DNA of 64,000 bases from Mesobacillus maritimus (GCF_019749255.1 NZ_JACWFH010000009.1:124001-188000); one strand, 5' to 3'; counted from the first letter of the stretch, positions 9,418-19,075 are shown. Numbers and translations: made by a program. Notes: generated by a model from the sequence alone, not told the origin.

Positions 9418-10587
9418 TTAGTCTGAGGTAGAGAACATGTACTTTTTATAATGATAGCGAATGGAGAAGATTAAACTGATGGCTAACATATTCCCCATCA
9501 GTGAGCTTCCTCCATAGCTAACAAATGGAAGCGGAATCCCGGTAATTGGTAAAAGACCAATCGTCATGCCAATATTTTGAAAGACATGGAAAGTAATCAT
9601 ACTAATGACGCCAACACAAAGGTAAGAATAGAAATCATTCTTGGTTTCCATGCCTACTTTGGTGATTTGATAGATGAGCAAGAAAAACAAACTGATTAAG
9701 ATACTTGCTCCAACAAATCCAAATTCTTCCCCAACAACACTAAAAATAAAGTCAGTATGGCTTTCTGGCAAGTAGACATCCCTTACGCCGTACCCCTTAC
9801 CTGTTGTTTCTCCTGAACCTATAGCAAGTAACGACCTCGTTAACTGAAACCCAGTAGTACTCTGGTAGTTATAAGGATCAAGCCATGAATAAATTCGCGC
9901 AAATTGATACTCTCTTACACCCAGATACTTTTCTAGGACCTCTGGGTGCCATAGAACGAAGTAAAAAATCCCACCCACCAAGGTAACCCCAGCAGTAAGG
10001 ATCGGCATAAGGATTTTCCATGAAATGCCGGAAATAAAAATCATTCCAAACATAATCGCAAGGAAGACTAGCGAGGTTCCTAAATCTTGTTTAATAACTA
10101 GCGCTAATGGAAGAAGAGTGACGAGACCAATTTTTATTAACAGCCAAAAATCTGTTCCGATTGTTTTCATCGTGTTTTTCTGGTGATGATCATAGATGAT
10201 TCTAGCCAATCCCAAAATGATAAAAACCTTCATAAACTCGGAAGGCTGAATCGACCCTACTCCAGGAAAAACAAACCAGTTTTTTGCTCCATTGATGACT
10301 GGGGCAATACTTGACGGTGCAACGATTAGAAATCCTAATGCGGCAATCCCTAAACCATATACATACCACGTTAATTTTTTTAGTTGGTCAGAATCAAGTC
10401 TAATGACAACACTAATAATACAGATTCCAACCACATACCAAACAATTTGTTTTGCTAAAAATTTTTCTCCATATTGACCAGTAGATTGAGCACTATAAAT
10501 GGAGATGCAACTAGCTAAAAATAGTAAAAACAATATTAAGACCAGTCCATAGTCAACCCTAGAATTATTATTTTGATTCGAAGTCAT
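9418..10587 (-). CDS. rodA: RodA/FtsW/SpoVE family (SEDS) protein
   Basis: A 389-residue polytopic membrane protein of the SEDS family, peptidoglycan glycosyltransferases that work with a class B penicillin-binding protein in elongation, division or sporulation. Family motifs seen are NGAKNWFVFPGVGSIQPSEF, VGEEFGFVGA and the C-terminal PLPFVSYGGSSLMGN. Similarity in length and motifs is greatest to RodA; FtsW or SpoVE cannot be excluded. AAAAGGGG precedes the ATG. It stands alone and converges on the ger operon. Confidence 0.85.
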   Translation of the reverse strand: MTSNQNNNSRVDYGLVLILFLLFLASCISIYSAQSTGQYGEKFLAKQIVWYVVGICIISVVIRLDSDQLKKLTWYVYGLGIAALGFLIVAPSSIAPVINGAKNWFVFPGVGSIQPSEFMKVFIILGLARIIYDHHQKNTMKTIGTDFWLLIKIGLVTLLPLALVIKQDLGTSLVFLAIMFGMIFISGISWKILMPILTAGVTLVGGIFYFVLWHPEVLEKYLGVREYQFARIYSWLDPYNYQSTTGFQLTRSLLAIGSGETTGKGYGVRDVYLPESHTDFIFSVVGEEFGFVGASILISLFFLLIYQITKVGMETKNDFYSYLCVGVISMITFHVFQNIGMTIGLLPITGIPLPFVSYGGSSLMGNMLAISLIFSIRYHYKKYMFSTSD

Positions 10588-10999
10588 TATTTTTTTCCCC
10601 TTTTAATGAGGTTGTTGTTTGTAAGTCTGCTTTCGTAACAATTGTTGCTAAAATCAAGAAGCCACATTTGGCGGATGATTGCTAGTTTTTCATACCGTTT
10701 ACAAGCTGCTACTCGTAAATTAAGGCAATATTACAGCTGAAGAACAAAGTTTTGAGAAAGAACTGTACAATACTTCATTATATTTTTTCTGAGCAGAAAT
10801 AACAACTTCTAGTTTAGGATTGGTTATATTTCACTAGATTATTTAGCCTTTATTTTAGTATTATTATTGTATAAATGTGACTATTTTGTGAACTACATAT
10901 CACAAAACTTAATAATACTTAACGTTTTTGATATTTGTCACACTTCTTTAAGTCATAATCGTTTATTTTAGAATTATATCGTCAAAGGTGGTGAACAAA
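10588..10999. other. 412-bp AT-rich intergenic region between divergent genes
   Basis: Separates rodA (minus) from the tungstate regulator gene (plus), so both promoters should lie here. I see no ORF with a ribosome binding site and no convincing -35/-10 pair. A short AACAATTGTT palindrome near 10637 is too short to interpret. Confidence 0.5.
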
Positions 11000-11923
11000 A
11001 TGCAAGATGTTACATATACGGCGGATGAAATTGCTTCTATGTTTAAAATCTCCAAACATACTGTCTACGAGCTGATAAAGCGAGGTGACTTAAAAGCCTT
11101 TAAGGTAGGAAATAAAATGCGAGTCGAGCATGTGGAGGTAGAGCGCTACAAACAACTGAAAGCATCCACACCAATTAGTGGAAGCGCTGCCCCTACTCCA
11201 TTCTATCAAAAATCTTATACCTTAAAGCTCGCCGGCAGCCATGACTTTCTTGTCGAGCATCTCGTCAAGTATGCTGCAAATGAATCAGCTGGTCTTGCGA
11301 TTCAACCTAGCTATATTGGAAGTCTCGAAGGATTGATGATGCTATATCGTGCTAGTGCAGATATTGCGGCAATCCATTTACTAGACCCGAACTCGCAAGA
11401 ATACAATCTCCCTTTTATTCGTCAATTATTTGTACACGAGCCCATCACAGTGATTCGATTAGCTTCACGAGAACAAGGGTTAATTGTGGCAAAAGGGAAT
11501 CCGAAGAAGATTGTCAGCGTAGAGGATTTTACACGGAATGATCTTTCGATTGTCAATCGCCAAAAGGGAGCAGGTACCCGTTTCCTACTTGACTCTTTTC
11601 TAGCAAATAAAAATATTAGTCCGATATCCATTAGAGGCTATGAAAATGAAGAATGGACTCACCTTGGTGCTGCCTCGCATGTTAGCCGTGGCTCAGCGGA
11701 TGTAGCCTTCGGAATTAAATATGCTGCCCGTCAGCTTGGACTTGATTTTATCCCCGTAACGAACGAAAAGTTTGACCTGGTTCTTCGCTGGACAGAAGAA
11801 AACAAGGTTGCACTTGAACACTTACTAGATTTAATTCATTTCACCACCTTTAAAGATAGCGTCCTTGAACTTGAAGGCTATGATGCAAGTGAGTTTGGAA
11901 AAATCATTTACAATTTTCAATAA
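11000..11923 (+). CDS. helix-turn-helix regulator with periplasmic-binding-like domain (YvgK type)
   Basis: A 307-residue one-component regulator. Residues 1-55 form an excisionase/MerR-like helix-turn-helix (YTADEIASMFKISKHTVYEL, then IKRGDLKAFKVGNKMRV). The rest resembles the molybdate/tungstate-type binding fold, as in B. subtilis YvgK and similar oxyanion-responsive regulators. It lies 16 bp upstream of tupA on the same strand, so it most likely controls tungstate uptake in response to tungstate or molybdate; this is inference. The ATG at 11000 follows AAAGGTGG; the earlier GTG codons overlap that site. Confidence 0.8.
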   Translation: MQDVTYTADEIASMFKISKHTVYELIKRGDLKAFKVGNKMRVEHVEVERYKQLKASTPISGSAAPTPFYQKSYTLKLAGSHDFLVEHLVKYAANESAGLAIQPSYIGSLEGLMMLYRASADIAAIHLLDPNSQEYNLPFIRQLFVHEPITVIRLASREQGLIVAKGNPKKIVSVEDFTRNDLSIVNRQKGAGTRFLLDSFLANKNISPISIRGYENEEWTHLGAASHVSRGSADVAFGIKYAARQLGLDFIPVTNEKFDLVLRWTEENKVALEHLLDLIHFTTFKDSVLELEGYDASEFGKIIYNFQ

Positions 11924-11939
11924 CTTGGAGGAATTGCAC

Positions 11940-12812
11940 ATGAAAAACAAATTTCTATCGATAATGTTCATATTATCTTTAGCCTTGATGACAGCATGTT
12001 CCAACTCAGATACAGAGAAGGCTGAAGCCCCTGAAGGAGCAAACGAACCAGAAACAACTAAAGTAGATCGAACAGATTTGATTCTTGCAACAACCACTAG
12101 TACTCAAGATAGCGGTTTGCTTGATGAACTAATTCCAATGTTTGAAGAAGAAAATCCTTATAAAGTGAAAACAATCGCTGTTGGAACTGGACAAGCACTT
12201 GAAATGGGTGTAAAAGGTGAAGCAGATACACTGCTAACCCATGCACCTGCTTCTGAAAAAGAGCTTGTTGATAATGAAGACGTCTTAAACTATCAACAAG
12301 TTATGTATAACGACTTTGTTGTTGTAGGGCCAACAGCTGATCCAGCAGGCGTCAAGGGACTTTCCACAACTGAAGCCTTTGCAAAAATTTTCGAATCACA
12401 ATCAGTCTTTGTCTCACGTGGAGATGATTCTGGTACACATAAGAAAGAATTACAGTTATGGGAAGAAGCCAGCCTAACCCCTTCTGAAAATGAAGCTTAT
12501 CTTGAAACGGGACAAGGAATGGGAAACAGCCTTCAGGTCGCTGCTGAGAAACAAGGGTATATTTTGACAGACCGCGCGACCTACCTTGCTCAAAAGGATA
12601 CACTTGGAGAATTCGAGGTGCTGGTTGAAGGAGACGACAATCTTCTTAATATCTATCACGTAATGGAAGTAAACCCAGAAAAAAGTGATATGATCAATGT
12701 AGAAGGTGCAAAAGCATTTGTTGAATTCATGATTGACGAAGATACACAAAGTACCATTGCTGAATTTGGAGTAGAAGAATACGGCGAACCTCTTTTCTTC
12801 CTTTTTGAATAA
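11940..12812 (+). CDS. tupA: tungstate ABC transporter substrate-binding lipoprotein
   Basis: A 290-residue lipoprotein: hydrophobic signal with lipobox LMTAC, then a Glu/Pro-rich linker, then the binding domain opening with ATTTSTQDSGLL, the hallmark of TupA that distinguishes it from ModA and WtpA. Other TupA-like stretches are ADTLLTHAP, YNDFVVVGP and FVSRGDDSGTHKKEL. It captures tungstate outside the membrane for TupB/TupC. GGAGG lies 8 nt before the ATG. The next gene, tupB, follows after an unusually long 200-bp gap. Confidence 0.93.
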   Translation: MKNKFLSIMFILSLALMTACSNSDTEKAEAPEGANEPETTKVDRTDLILATTTSTQDSGLLDELIPMFEEENPYKVKTIAVGTGQALEMGVKGEADTLLTHAPASEKELVDNEDVLNYQQVMYNDFVVVGPTADPAGVKGLSTTEAFAKIFESQSVFVSRGDDSGTHKKELQLWEEASLTPSENEAYLETGQGMGNSLQVAAEKQGYILTDRATYLAQKDTLGEFEVLVEGDDNLLNIYHVMEVNPEKSDMINVEGAKAFVEFMIDEDTQSTIAEFGVEEYGEPLFFLFE

Positions 12813-13012
12813 GCTGTTTTCTAAATCTTTGCTAATAAAATAGGACTGTTGGAGCGAGGTTTGCATTGCAAAAATAGTGTTTATTCAAGAGAATAATAGT
12901 TTACAAACTTAGCATGAAAGACAAACTAGCTTTTTTGGGTTAAATCAGCTTAGGATTTTAATCACGAAGCCTTGAATACTTGCTTGAACTGAAACTAACA
13001 AGGAAAGTTTGA

Positions 13013-13720
13013 TTGCGGATGGATTTATTAATTGAAGGATTAAAAAAAGCCATAGAATTGATCCTTGCTGGGGATCCGATTATTGCAGAAATCACCTTAA
13101 GGACCCTTAAGGTCTCCTTAACGGCAATTATCATCAGCATGATTGTTGGCATCCCCGCTGGCATGGTGTTAGGGCTGGTTCAATTTCCTGGAAGAAGGCT
13201 CATTCTTGCACTCGTAAATATTGGCATGGGCTTACCACCAGTAGTTGCTGGTCTTTGGATTACCTTGCTTTTATGGCGTTCTGGCCCGCTTGGGGAGTAT
13301 TCCTTACTCTATAGTGAAACAGCCATAGTTCTTGCTCAGACTTTAGTCTCTTTACCTATCATTACAGCCCTAACGGCTACAGCGTTTCAACAGATTAGTG
13401 AAAAAATGATTCTACAGGTGAAAGCCCTAGGAGCAACACGCCTTCAATTAGTATGGATTTTGATGAAAGAGTGTAAACTAGCCATCCTTGCGGCCATTAT
13501 CGCTGGCTTTGGCAGAGTCATTGCCGAGGTTGGAGCGGCAATGATGGTGGGTGGAAATATAAGTGGCCAAACTAGAATTCTCACCACTTCTATCGTCATG
13601 GAAGTGTCAAAGGGAAATTTTGATATCGCCTTAGCCTTGAGTTTTATATTGATGACTCTTGCCTTCTTGATTACCTTTTGTCTTACTTATTTACAACAAA
13701 GGAAGCGATCCAATGAATAA
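13013..13720 (+). CDS. tupB: tungstate ABC transporter permease
   Basis: A 235-residue permease with about five membrane helices and the binding-protein-dependent transport motif (EKMILQVKALGATRLQLVW, with EVGAAMMVGGNI downstream), as in TupB. It forms the channel for tungstate. The site AAGGAAAG at 13000 favours the TTG at 13013 (5-nt spacing) over the ATG at 13019 (11 nt), so a TTG start is chosen. Its 3' end overlaps tupC by 8 bp. Confidence 0.92.
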   Translation: MRMDLLIEGLKKAIELILAGDPIIAEITLRTLKVSLTAIIISMIVGIPAGMVLGLVQFPGRRLILALVNIGMGLPPVVAGLWITLLLWRSGPLGEYSLLYSETAIVLAQTLVSLPIITALTATAFQQISEKMILQVKALGATRLQLVWILMKECKLAILAAIIAGFGRVIAEVGAAMMVGGNISGQTRILTTSIVMEVSKGNFDIALALSFILMTLAFLITFCLTYLQQRKRSNE

Positions 13721-14447
13721 CCCTTTAATTACTTTGGAGAATATTGATGTAAAAGCACGGGATAAACGCATTTTATCCATCCCCTCTTTTGAACTCCAAA
13801 AAGGGGAAATTCTTGGTTTGATGGGACCCAACGGTGCCGGTAAAAGCACTTTGTTGAAAACTTTAGCATTGTTGGAACCACCCCAAGCAGGCACCATCAA
13901 GTTCCAAGGCGAGTTGGTTTCTGATCGGTCCTCACTTGCTGTGCGCAGAAGGATTGCAGTCGCTTTGCAGCAATCCCTTCTACTCGATACCAGCGTCTAT
14001 CAAAATGTTGCTATGGGGCTAAAGATTCGAAACAAACCTCGAAAAGAAATTAAAACCCAAGTTCATTACTGGCTAGACATCTTTAAAATTAGTCACCTAG
14101 CAAAAAAGCATGCTTATCATCTTTCAGGAGGTGAGGCCCAGCGTGTTAATCTTGCACGTGCCATGATTATACAGCCCGAGGTGCTCTTTCTTGACGAACC
14201 CTTTTCTGCACTAGATTTCCCAACAAAAGTACAGCTTTTGAAGGATATAAAATCTGTCGTCGAAGAGACCAATACAACCACGGTTTTCATTAGTCATGAT
14301 TTAATGGAAATTAAATACTTTACGAACACCCTCGCCATTTTAATTGGCGGTGAAATAAAACAACATGGTCCAACAGAAGAAGTGTTATCCTTCCCAAATA
14401 GCGCTTCTTCCACCTTCATTGGTGAATGGAACCACCTCTTATCTTAG
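13713..14447 (+). CDS. tupC: tungstate ABC transporter ATP-binding protein
   Basis: A 244-residue ATPase with Walker A GPNGAGKST, signature LSGGEAQRVNLARA, Walker B VLFLDEPFSALD and the switch histidine in VFISHD. It powers the TupB channel. Translation is probably coupled to tupB through the 8-bp overlap. A terminator 9 bp after the stop closes the operon. Confidence 0.92.
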   Translation: MNNPLITLENIDVKARDKRILSIPSFELQKGEILGLMGPNGAGKSTLLKTLALLEPPQAGTIKFQGELVSDRSSLAVRRRIAVALQQSLLLDTSVYQNVAMGLKIRNKPRKEIKTQVHYWLDIFKISHLAKKHAYHLSGGEAQRVNLARAMIIQPEVLFLDEPFSALDFPTKVQLLKDIKSVVEETNTTTVFISHDLMEIKYFTNTLAILIGGEIKQHGPTEEVLSFPNSASSTFIGEWNHLLS

Positions 14448-14455
14448 ATCTTTTT

Positions 14456-14486
14456 AGTGCTCCGGTATTTCGGAGCACTCTTTTTA
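14456..14486 (+). terminator. tup operon terminator
   Basis: AGTGCTCCG, 6-nt loop, CGGAGCACT followed by CTTTTT: a canonical intrinsic terminator. Confidence 0.92.
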
Positions 14487-14706
14487 TGGAGTGAATGTGA
14501 AACCTCTGTTTCAATCTTTGTCGTAATTGCAGATAAAGAATGAAAATAGCATTCTTAGTGAGAAAAAAACTACCTATGCATAAAATAGCTTCTTACCCCA
14601 TTAGGACTTTAGGAACAATCTTTATAAAATACAGCCAAGGGAAAATAATTTCATGTTTTTCTTTCGATGTGGTTCAATAAAACTATAGAATTTTGGAGGG
14701 ATGATA

Positions 14707-15462
14707 ATGAAATATGCGATTATCACTGGTTCATCACGGGGACTTGGCGAGGCAATTGCCAAAAGGATGCTAGAAGAAAAGGTGAAGGTCATTGGTGTGG
14801 CAAGAAGCGAAAATGAAGAATTTAAAATGTTGGCTAAACAGCTTGGAGGCGAATATCACTTTTACCCGTGCAACCTAGCCTCGACAACTGAAATACGTTC
14901 TGTCTTCCATGAAATTTCAGAGCTAACTTTTAATGAGCAAACCGAACAAGTTTATTTAATCAATAACGCCGGAATGATAGAACCAATTGAAACAGCTGGT
15001 CAATTAGATGACCACGCAATAGCAACGAATGTTCAAGTCAACCTAACCGCACCAATACAAATTTCCAATCTTATTTTAAAAAATGCAAGCGAATCTAAAA
15101 CTCCACTTACGATTGTTAATGTCACCTCAGGAGCAGCTGAACGTCCTGTTCATGGCTGGAGCCTTTACTGCAGTACAAAGGCTGGAATCAATATGTTTAC
15201 CAAAACTACTGGCTTAGAGCTAGAAAATCAACAAAGTCAAATGAAAGTGATAGGCTATAGCCCTGGTATCATGGATACAGAGATGCAGAGCACGATTCGT
15301 TCTTCTTCTGAAGAGGCCTTTGCTGAACTAGATACGTTTAAGGGCTACAAAGAAAAAGGCATGTTAAGAACCCCAACTGTTGTCGCAAACGCGCTTGTTC
15401 TCCTTATGTTAGAAGGAAAAGTTGATAACGGTAAGATCTATTATGTGAATGATTTGATTTAA
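14707..15462 (+). CDS. short-chain dehydrogenase/reductase (benzil reductase/YueD type)
   Basis: A 251-residue classical SDR: TGSSRGLGEAIA (residues 7-18) binds NAD(P), INNAG is the second motif, and the active site is Ser in NVTSGAA plus Y154-x3-K158 in YCSTKAG. Overall resemblance is to the (S)-benzoin-forming benzil reductase / sepiapterin reductase-like group that includes B. subtilis YueD. The physiological substrate is unknown. The ATG at 14707 has GGAGGG at 6 nt; the ATG at 14701 directly abuts that site. It lies within the tungsten island but nothing ties it to tungsten. Confidence 0.85.
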   Translation: MKYAIITGSSRGLGEAIAKRMLEEKVKVIGVARSENEEFKMLAKQLGGEYHFYPCNLASTTEIRSVFHEISELTFNEQTEQVYLINNAGMIEPIETAGQLDDHAIATNVQVNLTAPIQISNLILKNASESKTPLTIVNVTSGAAERPVHGWSLYCSTKAGINMFTKTTGLELENQQSQMKVIGYSPGIMDTEMQSTIRSSSEEAFAELDTFKGYKEKGMLRTPTVVANALVLLMLEGKVDNGKIYYVNDLI

Positions 15463-15559
15463 CCACCTAGACACAATAAATTTATAGGCCTTTTTTGGAT
15501 ATTATTTCATTGACGAGAAAAACTATAAACGAAGTATGTTACAAGGGGGTTTTTCTTAG

Positions 15560-15715
15560 ATGACAAAGAAGGTTAATAAAGGTAGTAAAAATCAAAATTC
15601 ACCAAAAACTCAACATCAAATGGCTGAGTTTTCACAAGAGCTAATGACGAGCGGTGACAACAGTAAAGGCAACAAACATAATAAAGATCAGAACGATAAA
15701 ACCGACAGAGATTGA
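15560..15715 (+). CDS. small hydrophilic protein, unknown
   Basis: An ORF of 51 residues starting MTKKVNKGSKNQ and ending with a Lys/Asn/Asp-rich tail. AGGGGG lies 10 nt before the ATG, and an intrinsic terminator follows within 20 bp, so it looks like a complete single-gene unit. Composition (Lys, Asn, Gln, Ser; no Cys, Trp or Tyr) is like that of minor spore proteins, but I recognise no family. Confidence 0.55.
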   Translation: MTKKVNKGSKNQNSPKTQHQMAEFSQELMTSGDNSKGNKHNKDQNDKTDRD

Positions 15716-15729
15716 ATACATGTGGATAC

Positions 15730-15765
15730 AAAGAAACCGACATCAGAAATGCCGGTTTCTTTTTC
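15730..15765 (+). terminator. terminator of the 51-codon gene
   Basis: AAGAAACCGaCAT / ATGcCGGTTTCTT with one mismatch, then a T-tract. Confidence 0.8.
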
Positions 15766-15839
15766 TATATAGTTGTGAATAGTGTGAATAATCTGTTGGT
15801 ATCTCGTAGATACCCCTCAATTTTTGTGGATAACTATCG

Positions 15840-16874
15840 TCAACTTCCTGAATACTGTGAATAATATTTCCTCGCTTGAGTTATATCATCCACACCATGA
15901 ACAAGAACTCTTCCATCTTTGAAAAAAACCATTGAAACCTGATCATCTGGATAAAACCTCAATAAGAAAGAATTGACCTTTACCTTCCTCACACCACCTT
16001 GCGCTAATCTTTTCGCAAGTGCAGGTAAATCAAATTGCTGCACATTCCGTGGGTTGATTTGAACAGTGTCCCGGCCACAAAGAACGGCATAAGCAGTTTG
16101 CTGATTTGAGGACCTATCAAGAAATTCAAACTGGCGATGAACACAAGTGGGACACTCAGGGTTCCTTCCCTCCGAAATATCCATTTGCAAGGTAGATGAA
16201 AACCAAATATCCAGCTGTTCTAGATTGGGGTTATGTTCTGCGCCTACTAGCAATTTTATTGCCTCAACTGCTTCAAAGGAGCCTATTATATCTGTTAAGG
16301 GCGATAATACTCCGATTGTATCGCAGGTTTCACCTAATCCTGTTGGAACCTCCGGAAAAAGGCATCGATAACATGGGGTTTCTCCGGGCTTAATGACCGC
16401 AAACATCCCCCTTGAGGATACCGCTCCTCCGTATACCCAAGGAATTCCTAATTTTACGGAGATATCATTAATCACATACCGAGTGGAAAAGTTATCGGTT
16501 CCGTCGACAATCACATCAAATCCTGTTAAAAGTTCTTCTGCATTGTCCAAATTAAGATCAGCAATGATTGGCTCTACTTTTACTGTCGAGTTAATTTTCT
16601 TAAGCTTTTTTTCGGCGGCAATCACTTTTGGAAGGTTTGCTGCAGCATCATCTTCATCATAAAGCGACTGACGCTGCAAATTAGAGAGTTCTACCAAATC
16701 CCGATCAATCATGCGGACATAGCCCACTCCTGAGCGAACCAGATGGTTTGCAATAATCGTCCCTAATGCCCCCATCCCAACGATAACTGCACGGCTATTT
16801 AAAAGTTTCATCTGGCCTTCTTCCCCTATTGGTTTAAAAAGAACTTGCCGTGAATACCGATTCAAATCGTTCAT
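15840..16874 (-). CDS. ThiF/MoeB/HesA-family adenylyltransferase (E1-like)
   Basis: A 344-residue E1-like enzyme that adenylates the C-terminal Gly-Gly of a ubiquitin-like sulfur carrier (MoaD or ThiS). It has the nucleotide motif VGMGALGTIIA, the downstream D-x-D/R-rich RMIDRDLVELSNLQRQ segment, and two zinc-binding CxxC pairs (CYRC and CPTC). A C-terminal extension of about 80 residues lacks a rhodanese active-site Cys. The start MNDLNRYSRQ at 16874 follows GAGGGA. Divergent from the AOR gene and near a moaD gene, it probably serves molybdopterin/tungstopterin synthesis; a role in thiamine synthesis is the alternative. Confidence 0.82.
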   Translation of the reverse strand: MNDLNRYSRQVLFKPIGEEGQMKLLNSRAVIVGMGALGTIIANHLVRSGVGYVRMIDRDLVELSNLQRQSLYDEDDAAANLPKVIAAEKKLKKINSTVKVEPIIADLNLDNAEELLTGFDVIVDGTDNFSTRYVINDISVKLGIPWVYGGAVSSRGMFAVIKPGETPCYRCLFPEVPTGLGETCDTIGVLSPLTDIIGSFEAVEAIKLLVGAEHNPNLEQLDIWFSSTLQMDISEGRNPECPTCVHRQFEFLDRSSNQQTAYAVLCGRDTVQINPRNVQQFDLPALAKRLAQGGVRKVKVNSFLLRFYPDDQVSMVFFKDGRVLVHGVDDITQARKYYSQYSGS

Positions 16875-17214
16875 ACTATCCCTCATTTCTGTCTTTACAA
16901 GAGTCTTTTTCAACCTTTGTTCTTGAATTGGATTAAAACAGCTTTCACTAAAAAGGAGCCTGTTAGTTATGAGAAAAGAGCGTCTAAACTTCCTAAATAT
17001 ACGATAAAGGTTTCTTACGTAAAAATCGGTTTTAGGATTTTACACCCCATTGCAAAAAGCTTGAGTTCCTTTTCATTTGGTTTTGTTTGTATTTGTTTAG
17101 TTTACATTAAAAATATTCGAATTATTTAAAATAAGCAAGAAATTTCCTGAGATACCATATATAATTAAAGATAGTCATAGTTTTTTTAATAAATAGAAAG
17201 AGGTGGCAAAATCA
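16875..17214. other. divergent intergenic region between E1-like gene and AOR gene
   Basis: About 340 bp that must hold both promoters. A TATAAT at 17160-17165 on the plus strand, 49 bp before the AOR start, is the best -10 candidate, but no good -35 accompanies it. A 70-codon ORF here has no ribosome binding site. No riboswitch-like fold was recognised. Confidence 0.45.
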
Positions 17215-19056
17215 ATGAATCTTGGCGGTTTTATGAACAAAGAAGTTTTAGTAGACCTAACGAATGGGAACGTTAGCTACAGAGAACTTAATGAAGAAGA
17301 TGCTAGAAAATACATTGGTGCTCGTGGTCTTGGGGTTAAATACCTTTTAGACAATGGTCCAGATGTAGAGCCCTTCTCTGAAGAGAATCTTTTGTGCTTC
17401 ATGACTGGTCCTGTAACTGGTTCACGTTCTTCGATGAGTGGCCGGATGGCAGTTGTGACAAAATCTCCTCTCACGCAAACAGCAACAGACTCTCATATTG
17501 GTGGCTGGACTGCAGCTCGCTTAAAATGGGCTGGTGTTGATAACATCATCGTAAAAGGGAAAAGTGATAAGCCTGTCTATCTTTACATAGAGAATGGTCA
17601 GGCAGAGCTTCGTGATGCCGCTCACCTATGGGGGAAAGGCACAAGAGAAACCGTTCAAATAATGAAAGATGAACATGGCGAGGATAACCTAAGCGTTTTA
17701 ACCATTGGTCAAGGTGGAGAAAACAAGGTTCGATTTGCAGCCTTTATCAACGAACATGACCGTTCTGCAGGTCGTGGGGGTACGGCAGCTGTTGCTGGCT
17801 ATAAAATGTTGAAAGCCATTGTCATTAAAGCAGCGCAAAAAGGAAATATGCCTGTTCCTAAACTAAAGGATGAAAATAATAAGGCGAACCGCAAGGCAGT
17901 TAAAGCGATTCTTGAAGGTGGACTGACAGCCCCTAAAAAAGGTGGTTTATCTGTTTATGGTACGAATGTACTTACAAACCTAATCAATGAAGTGGGAGCG
18001 CTACCAACAAAGAACTCTCAATTCACTCACTGGGATCAAGCTGAAAAGCATAGTGGGGAATACGTAAACAAGCATTTACTTGTTTCTAATAACGCCTGCC
18101 ACGCTTGCCCTGTTGGCTGTAAAATTGAAGTAGAAGTAAAAGATGGAAAATATAAAACAAGAGTAGAAAGCTTTGAATTTGAATCTTCCTGGTCATTAGG
18201 CTCAAACTGTCTTTTAAGCGATGCTGAGGCAATTGCTTACTTGATTGACCGTTGTAATGAATATGGTCTCGATACAATTGAGCTTGGTCATGCGTTTTCC
18301 GTCACAATGGAAGCATATGAAAAAGGTCTTATCTCTGAGCCACTTAAATGGGGCGACGCCGATGCGATGATTGAATTAACAAGGAAAATTGCTTTCCGTG
18401 AAGGCTTTGGTGGCGTTCTTGCTGAAGGTCCTGCGCGCGCTACGGCGGAATGGGGAGCACCTGAACTTTCCATGTCTGTTAAAGGGCAGTCCATTCCTGC
18501 CTACGACCCACGTGGAATTCAAGGAATTGGCCTTGGCTATGCAACAAGTAACCGTGGTGCCTGTCATTTACGCGGATATACGGTCGCAAGTGAAATCGCT
18601 GGTATCCCTGAACCAACAGACCGCCTGAAAGCAGAAGGCAAAGGCGAATTGCTTAAAACTTTCCAAGATATGCTTGCATTTGGTGATTCTATGGATATCT
18701 GTAAGTTCTCTTCTTTCTCTGAAAATGCAGAGCACTACGCGGAGCAGTACAGCACAATGACCGGTGTGCCAATGACAGCAGACGATGTCATGCTAGCTGG
18801 GGAAAGAATCTACAACCTCGAACGTTATTATAATAACCTTGCTGGCTTTGACAAGCGCGATGATGACTTCTTGCCAAAGCGTTTCACTGAAGAGCCTGCT
18901 TCTGGAAACAGTACAGGATCTGTCAGCCGCATGGATATCATGCTTGAAGAATACTACCAAGTTCGTGGCTGGAAAGATGGAGTGGTTCCAGCTGAAAAGC
19001 TTCGTGAACTAGGCATTCTTGCAGAAGAGAACCCAGCACCGACTGAAAAGCAGTAA
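17215..19056 (+). CDS. aor: aldehyde:ferredoxin oxidoreductase (tungsten AOR family)
   Basis: A 613-residue enzyme of the AOR family, which oxidises aldehydes to acids with a tungsten-bispterin cofactor and ferredoxin as electron acceptor. The [4Fe-4S] ligands are present as C295-x2-C298-x3-C302 (CHACPVGC) and C496 (DICKF), nearly the same numbering as in Pyrococcus furiosus AOR (288/291/295/494). The N-terminal domain has GPVTGSRSSMSGRM and the pterin-binding RAGGRGG-like GRGGTAA. The ATG at 17215 follows AGAGGTGG. Its position beside tungstate transport and cofactor genes supports tungsten rather than molybdenum. Some family members act in the reverse direction; direction cannot be read here. 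Confidence 0.93.
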   Translation: MNLGGFMNKEVLVDLTNGNVSYRELNEEDARKYIGARGLGVKYLLDNGPDVEPFSEENLLCFMTGPVTGSRSSMSGRMAVVTKSPLTQTATDSHIGGWTAARLKWAGVDNIIVKGKSDKPVYLYIENGQAELRDAAHLWGKGTRETVQIMKDEHGEDNLSVLTIGQGGENKVRFAAFINEHDRSAGRGGTAAVAGYKMLKAIVIKAAQKGNMPVPKLKDENNKANRKAVKAILEGGLTAPKKGGLSVYGTNVLTNLINEVGALPTKNSQFTHWDQAEKHSGEYVNKHLLVSNNACHACPVGCKIEVEVKDGKYKTRVESFEFESSWSLGSNCLLSDAEAIAYLIDRCNEYGLDTIELGHAFSVTMEAYEKGLISEPLKWGDADAMIELTRKIAFREGFGGVLAEGPARATAEWGAPELSMSVKGQSIPAYDPRGIQGIGLGYATSNRGACHLRGYTVASEIAGIPEPTDRLKAEGKGELLKTFQDMLAFGDSMDICKFSSFSENAEHYAEQYSTMTGVPMTADDVMLAGERIYNLERYYNNLAGFDKRDDDFLPKRFTEEPASGNSTGSVSRMDIMLEEYYQVRGWKDGVVPAEKLRELGILAEENPAPTEKQ

Positions 19057-19075
19057 ATTAGTTCTTTGTCACCAA

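Noticed and set aside
10637-10646. AACAATTGTT palindrome as an operator
   Set aside because: Ten bases in AT-rich DNA is expected by chance, and no promoter boxes surround it.
16917-17129. A 70-codon ORF between the E1-like and AOR genes
   Set aside because: No ribosome binding site, odd composition, and it fills a divergent promoter region.
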